Assembly: GCA_011316305.1 (NCBI GenBank)
Contig: SAUG01000041.1
Location: 62,001-126,000, forward strand
From: Rusavskia elegans
Lineage: Eukaryota; Ascomycota; Lecanoromycetes; Teloschistales; Teloschistaceae
Direction of reading: 5' to 3'
Length of the DNA: 64,000 bases
Under the pieces are notes generated by a model. It was given only the letters and a program-made list of their open reading frames with translations, was not told the DNA's origin and searched no databases. Within the stretch, counting starts at the first letter, position 1. Each line of letters begins with the position of its first letter. Positions 47,026 through 57,974 of the stretch are shown in pieces. The position numbers and the translations under genes were made by a program.

Positions 47026-47651
47026 CTAGACGGCCAGAGCCATCTGGCTCCTGCTGCATTGAATTGAAGCTGCATGCATCACCTCAGCTGCCGAACGATC
47101 CTGCGGCAGGATCTGTGCTCCTCTGTTTTGAAAACCGGCTCCCTCTTCTATTCGAAAGAAGCTGCCGTACCTCCTTAGCCCGTTCACCCTAATGAGCATC
47201 TTATCATGCTTCATTCTATCTTCGTATCCGACAACACCATAAAAGCCAGCACCGTTCAACATCAGACTGTGAAGCAGACTGTTGAACCAATCTGCGGTTT
47301 TATGTGCTGCTTCTTCTAATCCTCTGCAGAATTCAACGAGAATGTCGGAACCACGATATCCTCTGGCAAGGAAAGTTTGATTGAATTCAAGAAGCCGTTG
47401 CGTAATGATATCGAGAAGGTCCAACGTGTGCTTATAGCACTCTCGTGCCTCTTTCTTCGCTTTCAGTAGATCATTTGGGTCGAGTTGTGAGAAATTGAAT
47501 TTTCCTGCGACCTACAAACTGTTTAGTAAGGTAACTGTCTTAGCCTGAAGGCGGAAAATCAGGCTACCGGATCGTAGAAATTGTATCTCCGAGGAACCAA
47601 TTCGATGCTATTCTGCTGACTCAATCGATCGGCGGTATTTGGGGTAGCCAT
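47026..47651 (-). CDS. Cluster family member E, unknown function
   Basis: Exons 47651-47568 and 47511-47026, 189 residues, intron 56 nt, phase 0. Exon 1 ends NFYDP and exon 2 begins VAGKF, the same junction motif as C and D. The helical part reads LDLLDIITQRLLEFNQTFL, then ILVEFCRGLEEAAHKTADWF. The C-terminal about 80 residues are not shared. Divergent from the 47985 gene. Longest open member on this strand. Confidence 0.6.
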
Positions 47652-47984
47652 CGATAGGTAAAGGTGAACAGGCGTGGAAGAAAAAGTGTTAGATGGTGTG
47701 GAAGGGACCTACGGATGAAATTGTGGTAAAGATGAGTCATAGTCGTTCTTCACCAAGTCGCCTCCCTACTAACGAATACCACCCCAGGATGGACCAAAGA
47801 CCAATATTATTTCGCTACCACGATATACGTTGTCGATACCACGACCGCCGATCTGTGCGTAGGGAGGGCCATATCGGCTTGGCGCCAAGCCAGATTATCA
47901 ACTAGTTCCCACGTCAAGTGCACCGCCACCGCAACAAACAGCGACAACCTTGTCGATCATATTTAGGTACCTACCTGCTTCGTC

Positions 47985-49483
47985 ATGAGCGATCGGATCT
48001 GCTATGAGCTTGTCGAACAACTGGCTTCAGGCTTTGGAGCTTTGCTGGAGCAAGTGCAGGAACTGGACACAAAGAACGCCAATCTAGAGCACCTGCTTGA
48101 CCGCATGCAAAAACAGGTATGGGACACAGATAAGAGCCCCTCACCTGCTTTACTTGGTATGAAGAAACACAATAGCTCTAGATCTGGAGCTGCTCTTGAA
48201 GCGGTGACCGACAACATCTTTACCAATCGTCTGACCTCCATCATTCCCACGACTACACAACCGACCTTTGTGTTATCATGACTGACGTTTCCACGACGTA
48301 GATACAAGACAATAACTTAGCATCGTCGTTTGACCAGTCTTCCAATACCCTCCACCTCGTGGATCCACAAACTTCAGGCGAAGACTCCGGACTACACATC
48401 GAATGCGAAGATACCCAGCTACACCTCAATAGAGTACCTCGAGAGACCAAGTGGCTCATCACAGATGGCTTCAAGGCTTGGAATAAAGTGCGGTCTGGTG
48501 GAATAGGTCAACATCTGGGTACAAACCATCTCATAGCAAAGCGTTCCAACGAATCAAATGACCCAGAAACAGCAAACCCCACGATGGCAGATCACAATGT
48601 CCGACAGTGCCCCTTCGCCGCTCTCCAATCCACGGCGCCGAACCCTCATACAGCATCTTCTAGGCGAGACGGCGTCACTTCCCAAGAACACCCTCTCCCC
48701 AACGGAATCGTCGAAGACCCAATGACAGCGGAGCATCACGCAGCCGATTCCTCCTCCCACGTCGCATCGCAGACCGGGTCTACTTCGAAATGTCCTATCC
48801 GGTTTCTCGACCAACATTCCCCTGAAGAAGTGGCCGAGTATTTCAAAAACCACCGGCACGAAATCCCGCGATCCCACGAGATCTGCGTCAAACGCTATCA
48901 GAAAAACGAGGATCAAATTCGACAGCTAGACCACAAGTACGGGAGTCTAGTGAGCATGATTCAAGGTCTCGGGCAGAAACACCAACCTATGTTGCACACC
49001 AAAAAAGGGGAAGAAGACGTTTCCCAGGCGCGGACATCACATGATATCAAAGTCGAGGAATGGGCCCACGAGGTTGATGGCGATGATCCCAAACCTCCTG
49101 AGATCAAATCTGTACCGGAAGACCCAGACATCAAAGCAGAAGAAAGGACCAGCCATTTCGATCGCCCCCTAAAAGAAATCCGCGTGGGAGAATCGCCAAG
49201 CCGGCCATGGGGTATCTCAGTGCCACTCGGCGCACACATACCCGCGAGTGCCGCTTCGCATCATGAGAAGCGGGACGTCGCTAATTCCAATCGACCTGAA
49301 CCACCGACACCACCTCCTGCATCCCCCATAGCACAGGATGCGAAGGGCGGCCTTAGGCCACCGGAAGCGGGCCACCGTCAGCCCAGTATGCTTTTTACGG
49401 GTCCGGTATTCATAGGATATGCACCCGATCAGATCGCGGACATCCTTCAACAGGCTGGTCTGGGCAAAGGGGAGCAACCATAG
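47985..49483 (+). CDS. Conserved-looking hypothetical protein with N-terminal coiled coil
   Basis: Exons 47985-48116 and 48302-49483, 437 residues; 185-nt intron, phase 0, joining MQKQ to IQDNNLASSF. Residues about 8-45 have heptad-like Leu spacing. The middle contains KCPIRFLDQHSPEEVAEYFK, then RHEIPRSHEICVKRYQ and YGSLVSMIQGLGQKH, which looks like a constrained domain; I recall similar blocks in fungal hypothetical proteins but cannot name it. A disordered acidic/Pro-rich linker leads to a short C-terminal block with MLFTGPVFIGYAPDQIADIL. No membrane span or signal peptide. It is not clearly related to the five-gene family beside it. Confidence 0.7.
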
Positions 49484-49886
49484 GAGATCTCGCTTCGTCT
49501 ATCTGTGGTTAGCGCTTCTCTTAGAATGATCTAGCTTTCTTGATACACAGTCTGGTCCAAGGTATTGGACTCCGCAATGATTGTTATGGTGAGCTTGGGG
49601 GTTCTGGCGTTAGAAGCCGCTGTCAATTGCATCGAGGTATCTACTGTATGGAGACCTCGTGACAAATCGTTGTAAGCGTAGTATCGAGATACCCCTGACA
49701 ATTCACATTGTTCATTTGTAATGCCCACAAAGCATCCCGCGAAAAAGCCGTATCGATCGAGTGTAGAATCCATTTCAATCCGGAATTAAGATACAAGTGA
49801 CCAACGCCCCGCTCTTTCGAGATGCAATCAACATGCTCTAAAGATGGATATAGGCATTGCTGAAGATACGGATATCACTAGAGTGG
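49484..49886. other. 3'-3' intergenic
   Basis: Lies between two convergent genes. One TCGAGGTA word at 49635. No gene supported. Confidence 0.55.
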
Positions 49887-51071
49887 CTATAACTCTTCCT
49901 CATCTACCTCCATGCCTCCATTCTGATGATCCCCATTCTCGCCATTCGCGTGGGCCACCGACGCTTCTTTATCAATCATTTGTCTTGAAACCGAGACGAT
50001 GTTATCTTCTATTAATTGTTGTCCCACATCTTCCAAATCTGTCGTTCCGCAAGTCAGCGAAACTCCTTGCGCTGAATCGAATGATAGGAGTAACTTACGT
50101 TTCTTCGGATCCAACTTCCCCACATATCTTGTCTTCAGCTGCTCCTTCGTCAATTCCGTCTCTTCCTTAACCCTCTTCTCGTAGCCCTCCGCCAACCCCA
50201 CCAGCCTCTTCAACCTCTCCCCGTTCCTGCCGCCCTCCTCGCCGAAATCCTCCATCTGCAGCGCCTCCGTCCATACATGTTTGTGCAGATTCATCAGCAT
50301 GTTCTCTTCCAGCCCCGTTTTCCTGTAATTGATGCCGATGCTGTAGTAGTGTCTATTCAGACCATGGATGAGGGCTTGAATGGATGGCTTGTTGAGATGA
50401 CCAAGATTGGAAGTTGTTTGTCGCGGTTCTTGACCCATCATGAGTGTTTGCGGGTTTATGAGGCGGAAGGCATCGATGACGACTTTGCCTTTGACGGATT
50501 GAATGGGGTCGACGACGACGGCGACGGCGCGGGGAGTGAGTTGTTCGAAGGATTGTTGGGTATTGATGTCGACGGAGGAGAGCCAGCAGCCAAAACCGGG
50601 ATGCGAGTGGTACCAGCCTACTACTGTTTCTTGTCTATAGGCTGTTAGACGTTGGAGCGCCTGATATGGAGTTATCGGGGGGTTTACCGTCCTGTTTGCC
50701 GTAGCATATCCATCATCTTGGTCTGGAATACGGGATCTACGGCTTCGACGCTGACGCCGGTTCCGCTTTGGGGCATGGCGAAGACATCGACGACGCGGAC
50801 GGTGTAGTCGTCTACGAATACACCGAGCATGAGACCCATTACTTCCATAGGAACACCGGCACGGCCGTGGCGGAGCATTTTGAGGAGGGCTAGGGAGGAG
50901 ATGTAGACAGTCTCGGAGTTATCGACGAGGTTCGAGTCCTGGGGGCAGAAGTGATCAGTAGTGGGACATCATGTAGTAGAACAGTATTTGCATCAAAGGA
51001 AGTCTTACAGCTCCTGGAGGCGCTCCTCCCCCTCCCATGCCATCTCGGAATAATCTTGAAAGGCGATCCAT
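49887..51071 (-). CDS. RPN11: 26S proteasome regulatory subunit RPN11 (lid deubiquitinase)
   Basis: Exons 51071-51009, 50938-50688, 50634-50099 and 50038-49887, 333 residues, the usual length. RPN11 removes ubiquitin chains from substrates as they enter the 26S proteasome. The MPN+/JAMM zinc site is intact: Glu in VPMEVMG, then [14 protein letters not shown] with ligands His114, His116 and Asp127. The helical C-terminus ([17 protein letters not shown]..., [11 protein letters not shown]) mediates assembly with RPN8. The third intron falls inside PKKH, and the last exon ends in an acidic EVDEEEL. One oddity: [13 protein letters not shown] has Val where Glu is usual (GEFVDD); this is not the catalytic Glu. 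It is divergent with RPD3. Confidence 0.97.
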
Positions 51072-51448
51072 GACCTTATGTTATGTGACACCAGAACAAG
51101 CTCTTCAGTGAAACTATGGGCGGATAGCTTGTGTGAGAGGAACGAGGTATTTAGCTCTGACCGCGGGATATGTCCGGTTGATCAAGGCGTGAGATGTGTT
51201 CACGATGAGAAGAGCATCAAAAACACGAGAGGTCATGTCGGGGGTTTTGGCAGCTGGTTCGCCGACGCTAGTGACTTGGTCCAAGCGTTTTATTCATGAG
51301 CTCTCATATGATGTCTCCCACCCGTGCCAATTCTTCTGATCCTACTCTGCACTCGCCTCCCACATCTACCTTGAACACTACCTGTCACGCATGATGCCGG
51401 CTTTGAAGTTGACATAAATTATTTTCTATCAAGAGACAACAGCCAACA
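51072..51448. promoter_or_regulatory. Shared divergent promoter of RPN11 and RPD3
   Basis: Only 377 bp separate the two start codons, so both promoters lie here. I saw no obvious PACE-like proteasome box. A pyrimidine-rich, TATA-poor composition precedes the RPD3 start. Confidence 0.7.
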
Positions 51449-53624
51449 ATGGCAAGCTTTGCGCCCATCGATCCCCCCCGGCCCTCCAACGACAAGAAGA
51501 CTGTGGCCTACTTCTATGATTCTGATGTGGGCAACTATGCCTACGTCGCAGGGCATCCCATGAAACCCCACAGGATACGCATGACCCACAGTTTGATAAT
51601 GAACTATGGCCTTTACAAGAAGATGGAAATTTATGTATGTCCACTCTGCAGTTCACACAGCTCCGGATCTTTTTGAGATTTCCTTCCTTGGGAGGCCGAG
51701 AACGGTCATATTTGAGCACATTTGCGGGCCATGCTAAATCTTAATCAGCGTGCAAAACCTGCCTCCAACCACGAGATGACCCAATTTCACACAGACGAAT
51801 ATGTGGATTTTCTGAAGAAGGTTACCCCCGACAACATGGAGTACCATACGAAAGAGCAAGGCCGCTTCAACGTGGGCGACGACTGTCCCGTCTTTGATGG
51901 TCTATTCGAGTTCTGTGGCATCAGTGCTGGTGGAAGCATGGAAGGAGCAGCCCGGCTGAACCGACAGAAATGCGACGTCGCCGTGAATTGGGCTGGCGGC
52001 CTTCATCACGCCAAGAAGAGCGAGGCCAGTGGGTTCTGCTATGTGAATGGTCAGGTTTTTCCCTCTTCCTTGACAAGAGTGGAGCTGACTGTACATGAAA
52101 GATATTGTACTTGGTATATTGGAACTTCTTCGCTACAAGCAGCGCGTTCTGTACATTGACATCGACGTCCACCACGGAGACGGTGTTGAAGAAGCCTTCT
52201 ATACTACGGATCGTGTAATGACGGTGTCCTTCCACAAATACGGCGAATACTTTCCCGGAACTGGCGAGCTTCGTGACGTGGGAGTGGGGCCTGGAAAATA
52301 CTACGCCGTTAACTTCCCTCTTCGTGATGGTATCGACGATACCTCGTACAAAGCTATCTTTGAACCAATCATTAAAAATGTCATGGAGTACTACCGCCCT
52401 GAAGCTATTGTCCTGCAATGCGGAGGAGATAGTTTGTCCGGCGACCGACTTGGATGTTTCAATCTTAGCATGCGAGGTCATGCCAATTGCGTTGACTTTG
52501 TCAAAAGTTTCAACCTTCCGGTATTGGTGCTAGGTGGCGGCGGGTACACGATGAGAAACGTTGCGAGGACATGGGCATACGAGACTGGCAGGTTGACTGG
52601 CCAGCCGATGAAGAATGAACTACCCTTCAATGACTATTATGAGGTGCGTCTCTACTTCTCATTCTCCTCAACCAGCTAACCGGTGTTCTAGTATTATGCG
52701 CCAGATTATGAGCTCGACGTCAAACCTTCCAATATGGACAACGCCAATTCCCGGGAATACCTTGATAAGATCCAAATCCAAGTCATAGAAAACCTTCGAA
52801 GCACCACAACTCACGCACCATCAGTTCAGATGACCGAAGTGCCGCGAGATCCAATAGGTACCAACGACGACCAAGATGCAGTACTCGACGACTTGGACGA
52901 GGATACTAACGCCGATCAACGGAAAACGAAGCGGCAGTGGGACAAATATATCGAACGCGATGATGAACTCAGCGCAAGCGAAGATGAGGAAGAGAACGAG
53001 CGTCACGGAGTAAGGCGACAACCTGGAACGAAGCGACGGCGAAATATGATGGACTACCAGAACCACGACGCTCTACCCGACAATGAAGAGCTAGCTAGCG
53101 GTGCCGTCTTACGGGTGAACGGACACGCAAACGGTAAAGCCGTCAACGGAAGCGGACACCAAAGCAGCGACCACGACGAAGATGATGACCTCGAGAATGA
53201 GATTGACAACCGTACAAATTCCGATCTCGGAGATGGATTTGAATCCGACCTCGAAGACATACCTAATGGTGGCTCCAACGATGCTCATCGACCTGTCGAA
53301 GACCAAGACGGCGATCTCCAAATGGCAGACGATGACCTCGATCCTGCTGTAAATAACGGGACGATCACGCATCCACCCCTTACCACCGTCGAGCGCCAAG
53401 AAGCAACACCACCAGACTCACCACCTCTAATCGCAGCCCAGCCCGCAGCGCCAACGCAGCAAACGGCCAATGAATTAGGCAACGATGCAATGGACGAAGG
53501 AGACACCATCGAAGCAGAAGAAGAGGCGGCGTCGGCGAAAGAGGCAGGTAGGGAAGAGAGGGAGAGACAGGACGTGGAGGGGGAGAAGACTGCCCAGATC
53601 ATGGAAAGGCAGGAGGAGTCATGA
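51449..53624 (+). CDS. RPD3: Class I histone deacetylase, RPD3/RpdA type
   Basis: Exons 51449-51634, 51749-52049, 52102-52643 and 52692-53624, 653 residues. It removes acetyl groups from histone tails in Sin3-type corepressor complexes in the nucleus. The catalytic core is complete: [19 protein letters not shown] with His148/His149, the zinc ligands Asp184 and His186 in [16 protein letters not shown], the third Asp in [12 protein letters not shown], and [15 protein letters not shown]. Beyond about residue 390 comes a 260-residue acidic, Glu/Asp-rich tail with KTKRQWDKY and a basic KRRR. Such extensions mark filamentous-fungal RpdA and are essential in Aspergillus. The intron 2 donor is GTCAGG, unusual but needed to restore the conserved YVND-IVLG. 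Confidence 0.97.
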
Positions 53625-54977
53625 GAGGGGACCTTTAATGACAGTCGATCTAACGCGTGACATGATCTATGAAGTCGGGATGGTATTACGGGCATTACGG
53701 GCATGAAGAGCGAGGCGTATCTATGGTATCTAAGGTGCACAGGATTTCCTGGGTGGTGTTTTGTTATTAGGGCTGTTGTGAGCCGTGCCATTGTGGAAAG
53801 TTATTGTGTATGTCATCTGTATTTTTATCTCTGCCACAATGGCTTGAGTTCATTACCGTGCCCGTCTGGTCTCACTCGTTATGGAATCAATCCTCTCCGG
53901 CAAGGAGCGATAAAGGCCAAAAAAAAAAAAAAAAAAAGAGACGGAAAGTTCCGCCGCGAGGGTTTCTTAGAACGGTTAGTGTTGGGTGAAAGAAGTTCAG
54001 AATTTGAGACAAATAACACGCCTTCTATTCAATAATCTCCAAATGATTGAAAAGCTGGGCGCTGAAGCTTGTGGCCGAACAACATTGTGCTCAGCGCATA
54101 GAGCATCCTTTCGGTGCTGGCGAACGCGCATTACGAGGTAGGTGCCTACACGTCGCTCTTTCCTCTATCAGAGTTTTCTCCATGGAACAGGAACTTGCTA
54201 CCGCTTCCGTCCTTCAAACTGGATATGGCGTATCATATCATCGTGGGTATCTTTGCTTGATGGTGCCTTTTTCCCTTTATCCTGTTTGTGTCGGTTGCTG
54301 GGCAGCCTGGGCTTCGAGGAGCCATCAATATCCCGAGCAGAGACAGAAGTCAATGGCGGCCTCCTTGAATCTCAAATCGAAATCAGGAACAACCTGTCAA
54401 TGCCCGACCGAAAAATTCGCCTGCTCCGGGTTGACTCATGTGGACCATGGACAGACAGTGATCGGGTGGTTGCTACCTTGACACTGTGAAAAAGTTCTTG
54501 CAGCACAGTTACTCCAGTTCAGAGCTGAACATACCGCCATCCCGCATTCGAAAGGCTGTTCGCTATTCGGCACATACTGTTGTTGGTAGGACTGCAATAT
54601 TATCAGCAACTATGGATGTATACGCAACCAAACATTGCCCTTTCGGTCTGCTTTGCAGCCCAGAGTTCTGGATCCGACACGGCATCACGGAAACCTGCAT
54701 TTGCGGATGTTATGTTCCACCCTCCGACAAAGAGACTGACTCAAAATTGAGTCGGCAGCGATTTTACAGGCTCAGTTGTGTTAGTATTCCATTTTACACC
54801 ACCGTCGGAGTCATTCTGATGTCTCAGGAGCAGACAAAGAGCACGGCTTCTGGAGACTGCCATCATCTATTTAAATTGTGTTTTTTTCTCGTCCAAATTA
54901 CACTCTCATCTGGGTGTGTTCAAAAAATCAAAAAATCGTTTGTACCGTGGGAATAGACTGTATCATCTTCCATCACC
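53625..54977. other. Intergenic, about 1.35 kb, with poly-A tract
   Basis: Contains the RPD3 3' region and a 19-bp A run at 53919-53937. ORFs at 54047-54956 overlap in different frames with no domain. No gene supported. Confidence 0.5.
53919..53937. repeat. A(19) homopolymer
   Basis: Uninterrupted adenine run about 300 bp after the RPD3 stop. It could be a simple slippage tract or the tail of an old retroposed sequence. Confidence 0.9.
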
Positions 54978-55556
54978 ATGCATACCCCGTTCGGATGTGT
55001 CACGCCCAAGAAGACGTCTTACAGCGCGGTGCAGCCGGATACTCAACGGGTTTTGTGCGAATTGCAGGCTACTATGCGCAGATTTAATGCTGCTGCCGCC
55101 ACCGACCAGGACTGCCCTATATGTTCTGGGGCTCTCATCGCTGCAAAGGGTGAGGAGCAGCAAGCAGTAGTCGGCCTCGGGGTCTGCGGGCACCAGTTTC
55201 ACCAAGTCTGCATCATGGCCTGGATCAGCCCGATCATACCACCAGACAAAACCCGTAAAATCGATTCCGCAGCCCTCTTGTTCGAGAAGGCCACCAGAGC
55301 CGACATTCCACCAAGGCATTCCCCTCCCGTCATTACGAGCCATCCGGATTACCAGAAGCTATTCAAGATTTATCTGATGAGACACCAGGGACTCCTCACG
55401 CATCCGACCTCCGGTGATCTCGCGGCAGCGAAAAAAAACTGCCCGCGTCTACTTTGTCCTTTAAATACTCCAATAACAACCTGCCTCTACCGCACGTCGA
55501 TAAAAATCTTGCGGCCCCTTGAAGCCGGCCGTTCCCCGCAGTTGCACGATCGGTAA
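54978..55556 (+). CDS. RING-like zinc-finger ORF
   Basis: 192 codons from ATG 54978. It has CPICSGAL, then CGHQFHQVCIMAW, the first half and centre of a RING-H2 finger typical of E3 ubiquitin ligases. The last Cys pair would have to be in NCPRLLCP far downstream, spaced CxxxxC instead of CxxC. The finger is therefore either unusual, or the 3' end is mis-read because of an intron. The final 96 bp overlap the minus-strand relic ending at 55461, another sign that the C-terminus may be wrong. Confidence 0.5.
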   Translation: MHTPFGCVTPKKTSYSAVQPDTQRVLCELQATMRRFNAAAATDQDCPICSGALIAAKGEEQQAVVGLGVCGHQFHQVCIMAWISPIIPPDKTRKIDSAALLFEKATRADIPPRHSPPVITSHPDYQKLFKIYLMRHQGLLTHPTSGDLAAAKKNCPRLLCPLNTPITTCLYRTSIKILRPLEAGRSPQLHDR

Positions 55557-57225
55557 TGCGCTTTTATTCAGCTGCTTGCACAGTTCTTCCTCGCTTATGG
55601 TATTGATATCAGGGCATCCGAACCTTGCCATTTTATTGAGAGAAGCGAGGATACCATATAACTCGGGCAACTTCGTGATATCTATCATGAGAAGATCTTC
55701 ATCTTCAGCAATATCCTTAAGCGGCGCGACAGGGCAAGTCACGATGACTACCGTAATTATCCGATGATCTTCCTTCTGTTTGATTTTGGCCTCTTTCCAA
55801 GCTTCGAGATTTTTGCCGTGTTTTTCCGCGCGGCAGTCGTTGAAGGTCTATCAGCTTGTAATACTCAGCGATTAGCACCCGAGAAGCCATGCCACTATTA
55901 TGTATGGTATCATATTCTTCCTGATAGCACACGTAATGTGCATCTCAACAAGGGGCATCATTACCGTTTAGATAGCAGTTGCTATCCGCGAAGTGCCACT
56001 TTCCTGATTTGTGCTCGTGATATTCTGGAAACTTGGCCCCCCATTGTACGAAGGTTGGAATCCGGTTGACCGGGCTTACGCTGATATTTGCTCCGTCACC
56101 AAGACCGGCTGTATATCGTTGCGCCAGGTAATAGTACGAAATATGTTCGGGGTGGGAGGCGAAAAGTGTGTTCATCCTTGCGGAATGGTGTGTACCAAAA
56201 CGCTCAAAGTTATGCCATTCGTCGGGATCTCTATCGAGGATTTATTTGACTTGGATGAACCTTTTAGGTGTTTTGTTATCGTTCACGTTAGCCACGTCGA
56301 CGAGCCCACGGAACGTCATCAACGGCATCGTGATGTGATACTTTCCACCCTTCTCCGTCAAAAGTATTTGCCCGTGTTGTTGCAATGATTCATACGTATC
56401 CTTCTCGTCTGAGCCTGGAAGAACCTGTAGAGATAGGTCGGTCCAAATGAGGCGAAGTATAATGACATCCACTAGGCGCCAGGCGAGTTTGATAGATGGC
56501 GACGCCCACTTGTAGCGAACTTGTCCAGCTTGTCCGATACTGATTGACTCCCAATCCATTTGGTCCCAGCCTTTGGCGAGGCTGCTACTGACAACGTTGA
56601 TAAACAATTCTACGAGTCTTGGTACACCGCCAGAGTTAGAAGTAAATCTTTGGCGGCTTTAGAACGCCGCCAACCGTCCAAGGTCGGGAAGTTGTCCAGG
56701 ATCATACACTGTTGAGAGTTGGACAGAACGTCGAGGCCGTCAATGTAGATAAAAATACGGTTCCGTAACGCCGTTTCAACGAAAGTACTGATTAGGGTTC
56801 CTGCCATAAAACTGACGAATTGAGATTGATCTACCAGCATTGCCTGACCGAGGCCAGCGAGCAGATACCCCATCGCCTTTTCTGAGCCATCTTCCGCCTT
56901 TACTCCGGTTGACGTCCAGCCCGACTCCGCGATTCTGTTGATTTCATCCACAGTGACAACACAATTTTTCGTCGGGTCACTTCCGATAAGTCGAATAGCA
57001 AGATGGGGCCCATTGCGCCTATTGTTTCAATGTGGGATGTATCCCAGACAGACTGATATCAGCGGATATGGTTTGATTGAGTGAAAGTTCGCTTATGGTC
57101 CGGAAATGGTGCTTAAATGACGACCACGGACGAACATGAAACCATTTGTAGATATTGAAGCCCCGTATATCCTCGATGATCGTGGTAAGAATCTGCCCAG
57201 TTGCACCGATCACCAGACACTCCAA
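55461..57225 (-). pseudogene. Decayed P-loop-NTPase-like gene (STAND or RHS/Crinkler-like)
   Basis: Minus-strand frames succeed one another: LVIGATGQILTTIIEDIRGF near 57220, then VVTVDEINRIAESG. Next is a Walker-B-like RIFIYIDGLDVLS near 56750, VPRLVELFINVVSSS near 56610, WHNFERFG near 56210, and a C-terminal RIITVVIVTCPVAPL down to the stop at 55461. Frame changes near 57020, 56640, 56240 and 55955 with few usable introns, so it is probably broken. The layout of NTPase core, PR.E block, W..FE block and TVV end resembles RHS/Crinkler-type NTPases, but I cannot confirm that. Partner genes are unknown. Confidence 0.4.
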
Positions 57226-57974
57226 ACACCTGCATCAGTAACGTGGAACGTGAACCAACAAAACAACCTCGAATGTTTCCGAGACCAGATTCTCCATGGG
57301 GCCTCCATTTCGCGTTAGATTTGAGGCTCACAGTCGGACTTTTGTCTTGCGCGTCAAGATCCTGCGGCAGGACCCAAGAATGGTAGTGTTCACTGCCGAT
57401 AGCGCCTCATGGCCTTTGCCTTACGTCCGTATGAGAAGGATCAAAGCATACATAACCCAAGGAATTGGATATAGTCGTTGCCATAGGCGCCATATTGTAT
57501 TGTACACTCAATTTTCCTGTCATGGTGTGGTTGCACAACATTGAAGCTCTGTATATGCGGACCTCGTAGATTTGTACGGCAAACGCTGAGCATCATGTTC
57601 CCGAAGACATGATGCCAAGAACAAGCCGATCAACCGACATTTTGAAATTGCTGTCCGTTCACAACGGTAGCGAATCAAGCTTCCGTTCCACGCACATGGA
57701 TGTAGTCGCTTAGTGGACATTGCATAGCCATCGACGATTCACACCAAATCATATACTGGTCTTCATAGTTGCATCCTTCTATGGAGAGGTTAATTCTGCG
57801 TGCGGGTTGCCTTGAAATGCGTTCTTTAGACGCCTTCTTTCGTATGCGATAACTCAACTGACCAGAAGCACGATGCGAACATGATTATAGGTGTCCGGGC
57901 TTGCTCCATATGACACATCAGCCAGTTGAACGAAAACAGACCAGAAGACTTGAATCTTAGCAATCACACCCAGG
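57226..57974. other. Intergenic
   Basis: Short ORFs only. It may include the lost 5' end of the NTPase relic and the promoter of the next gene. Confidence 0.45.
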
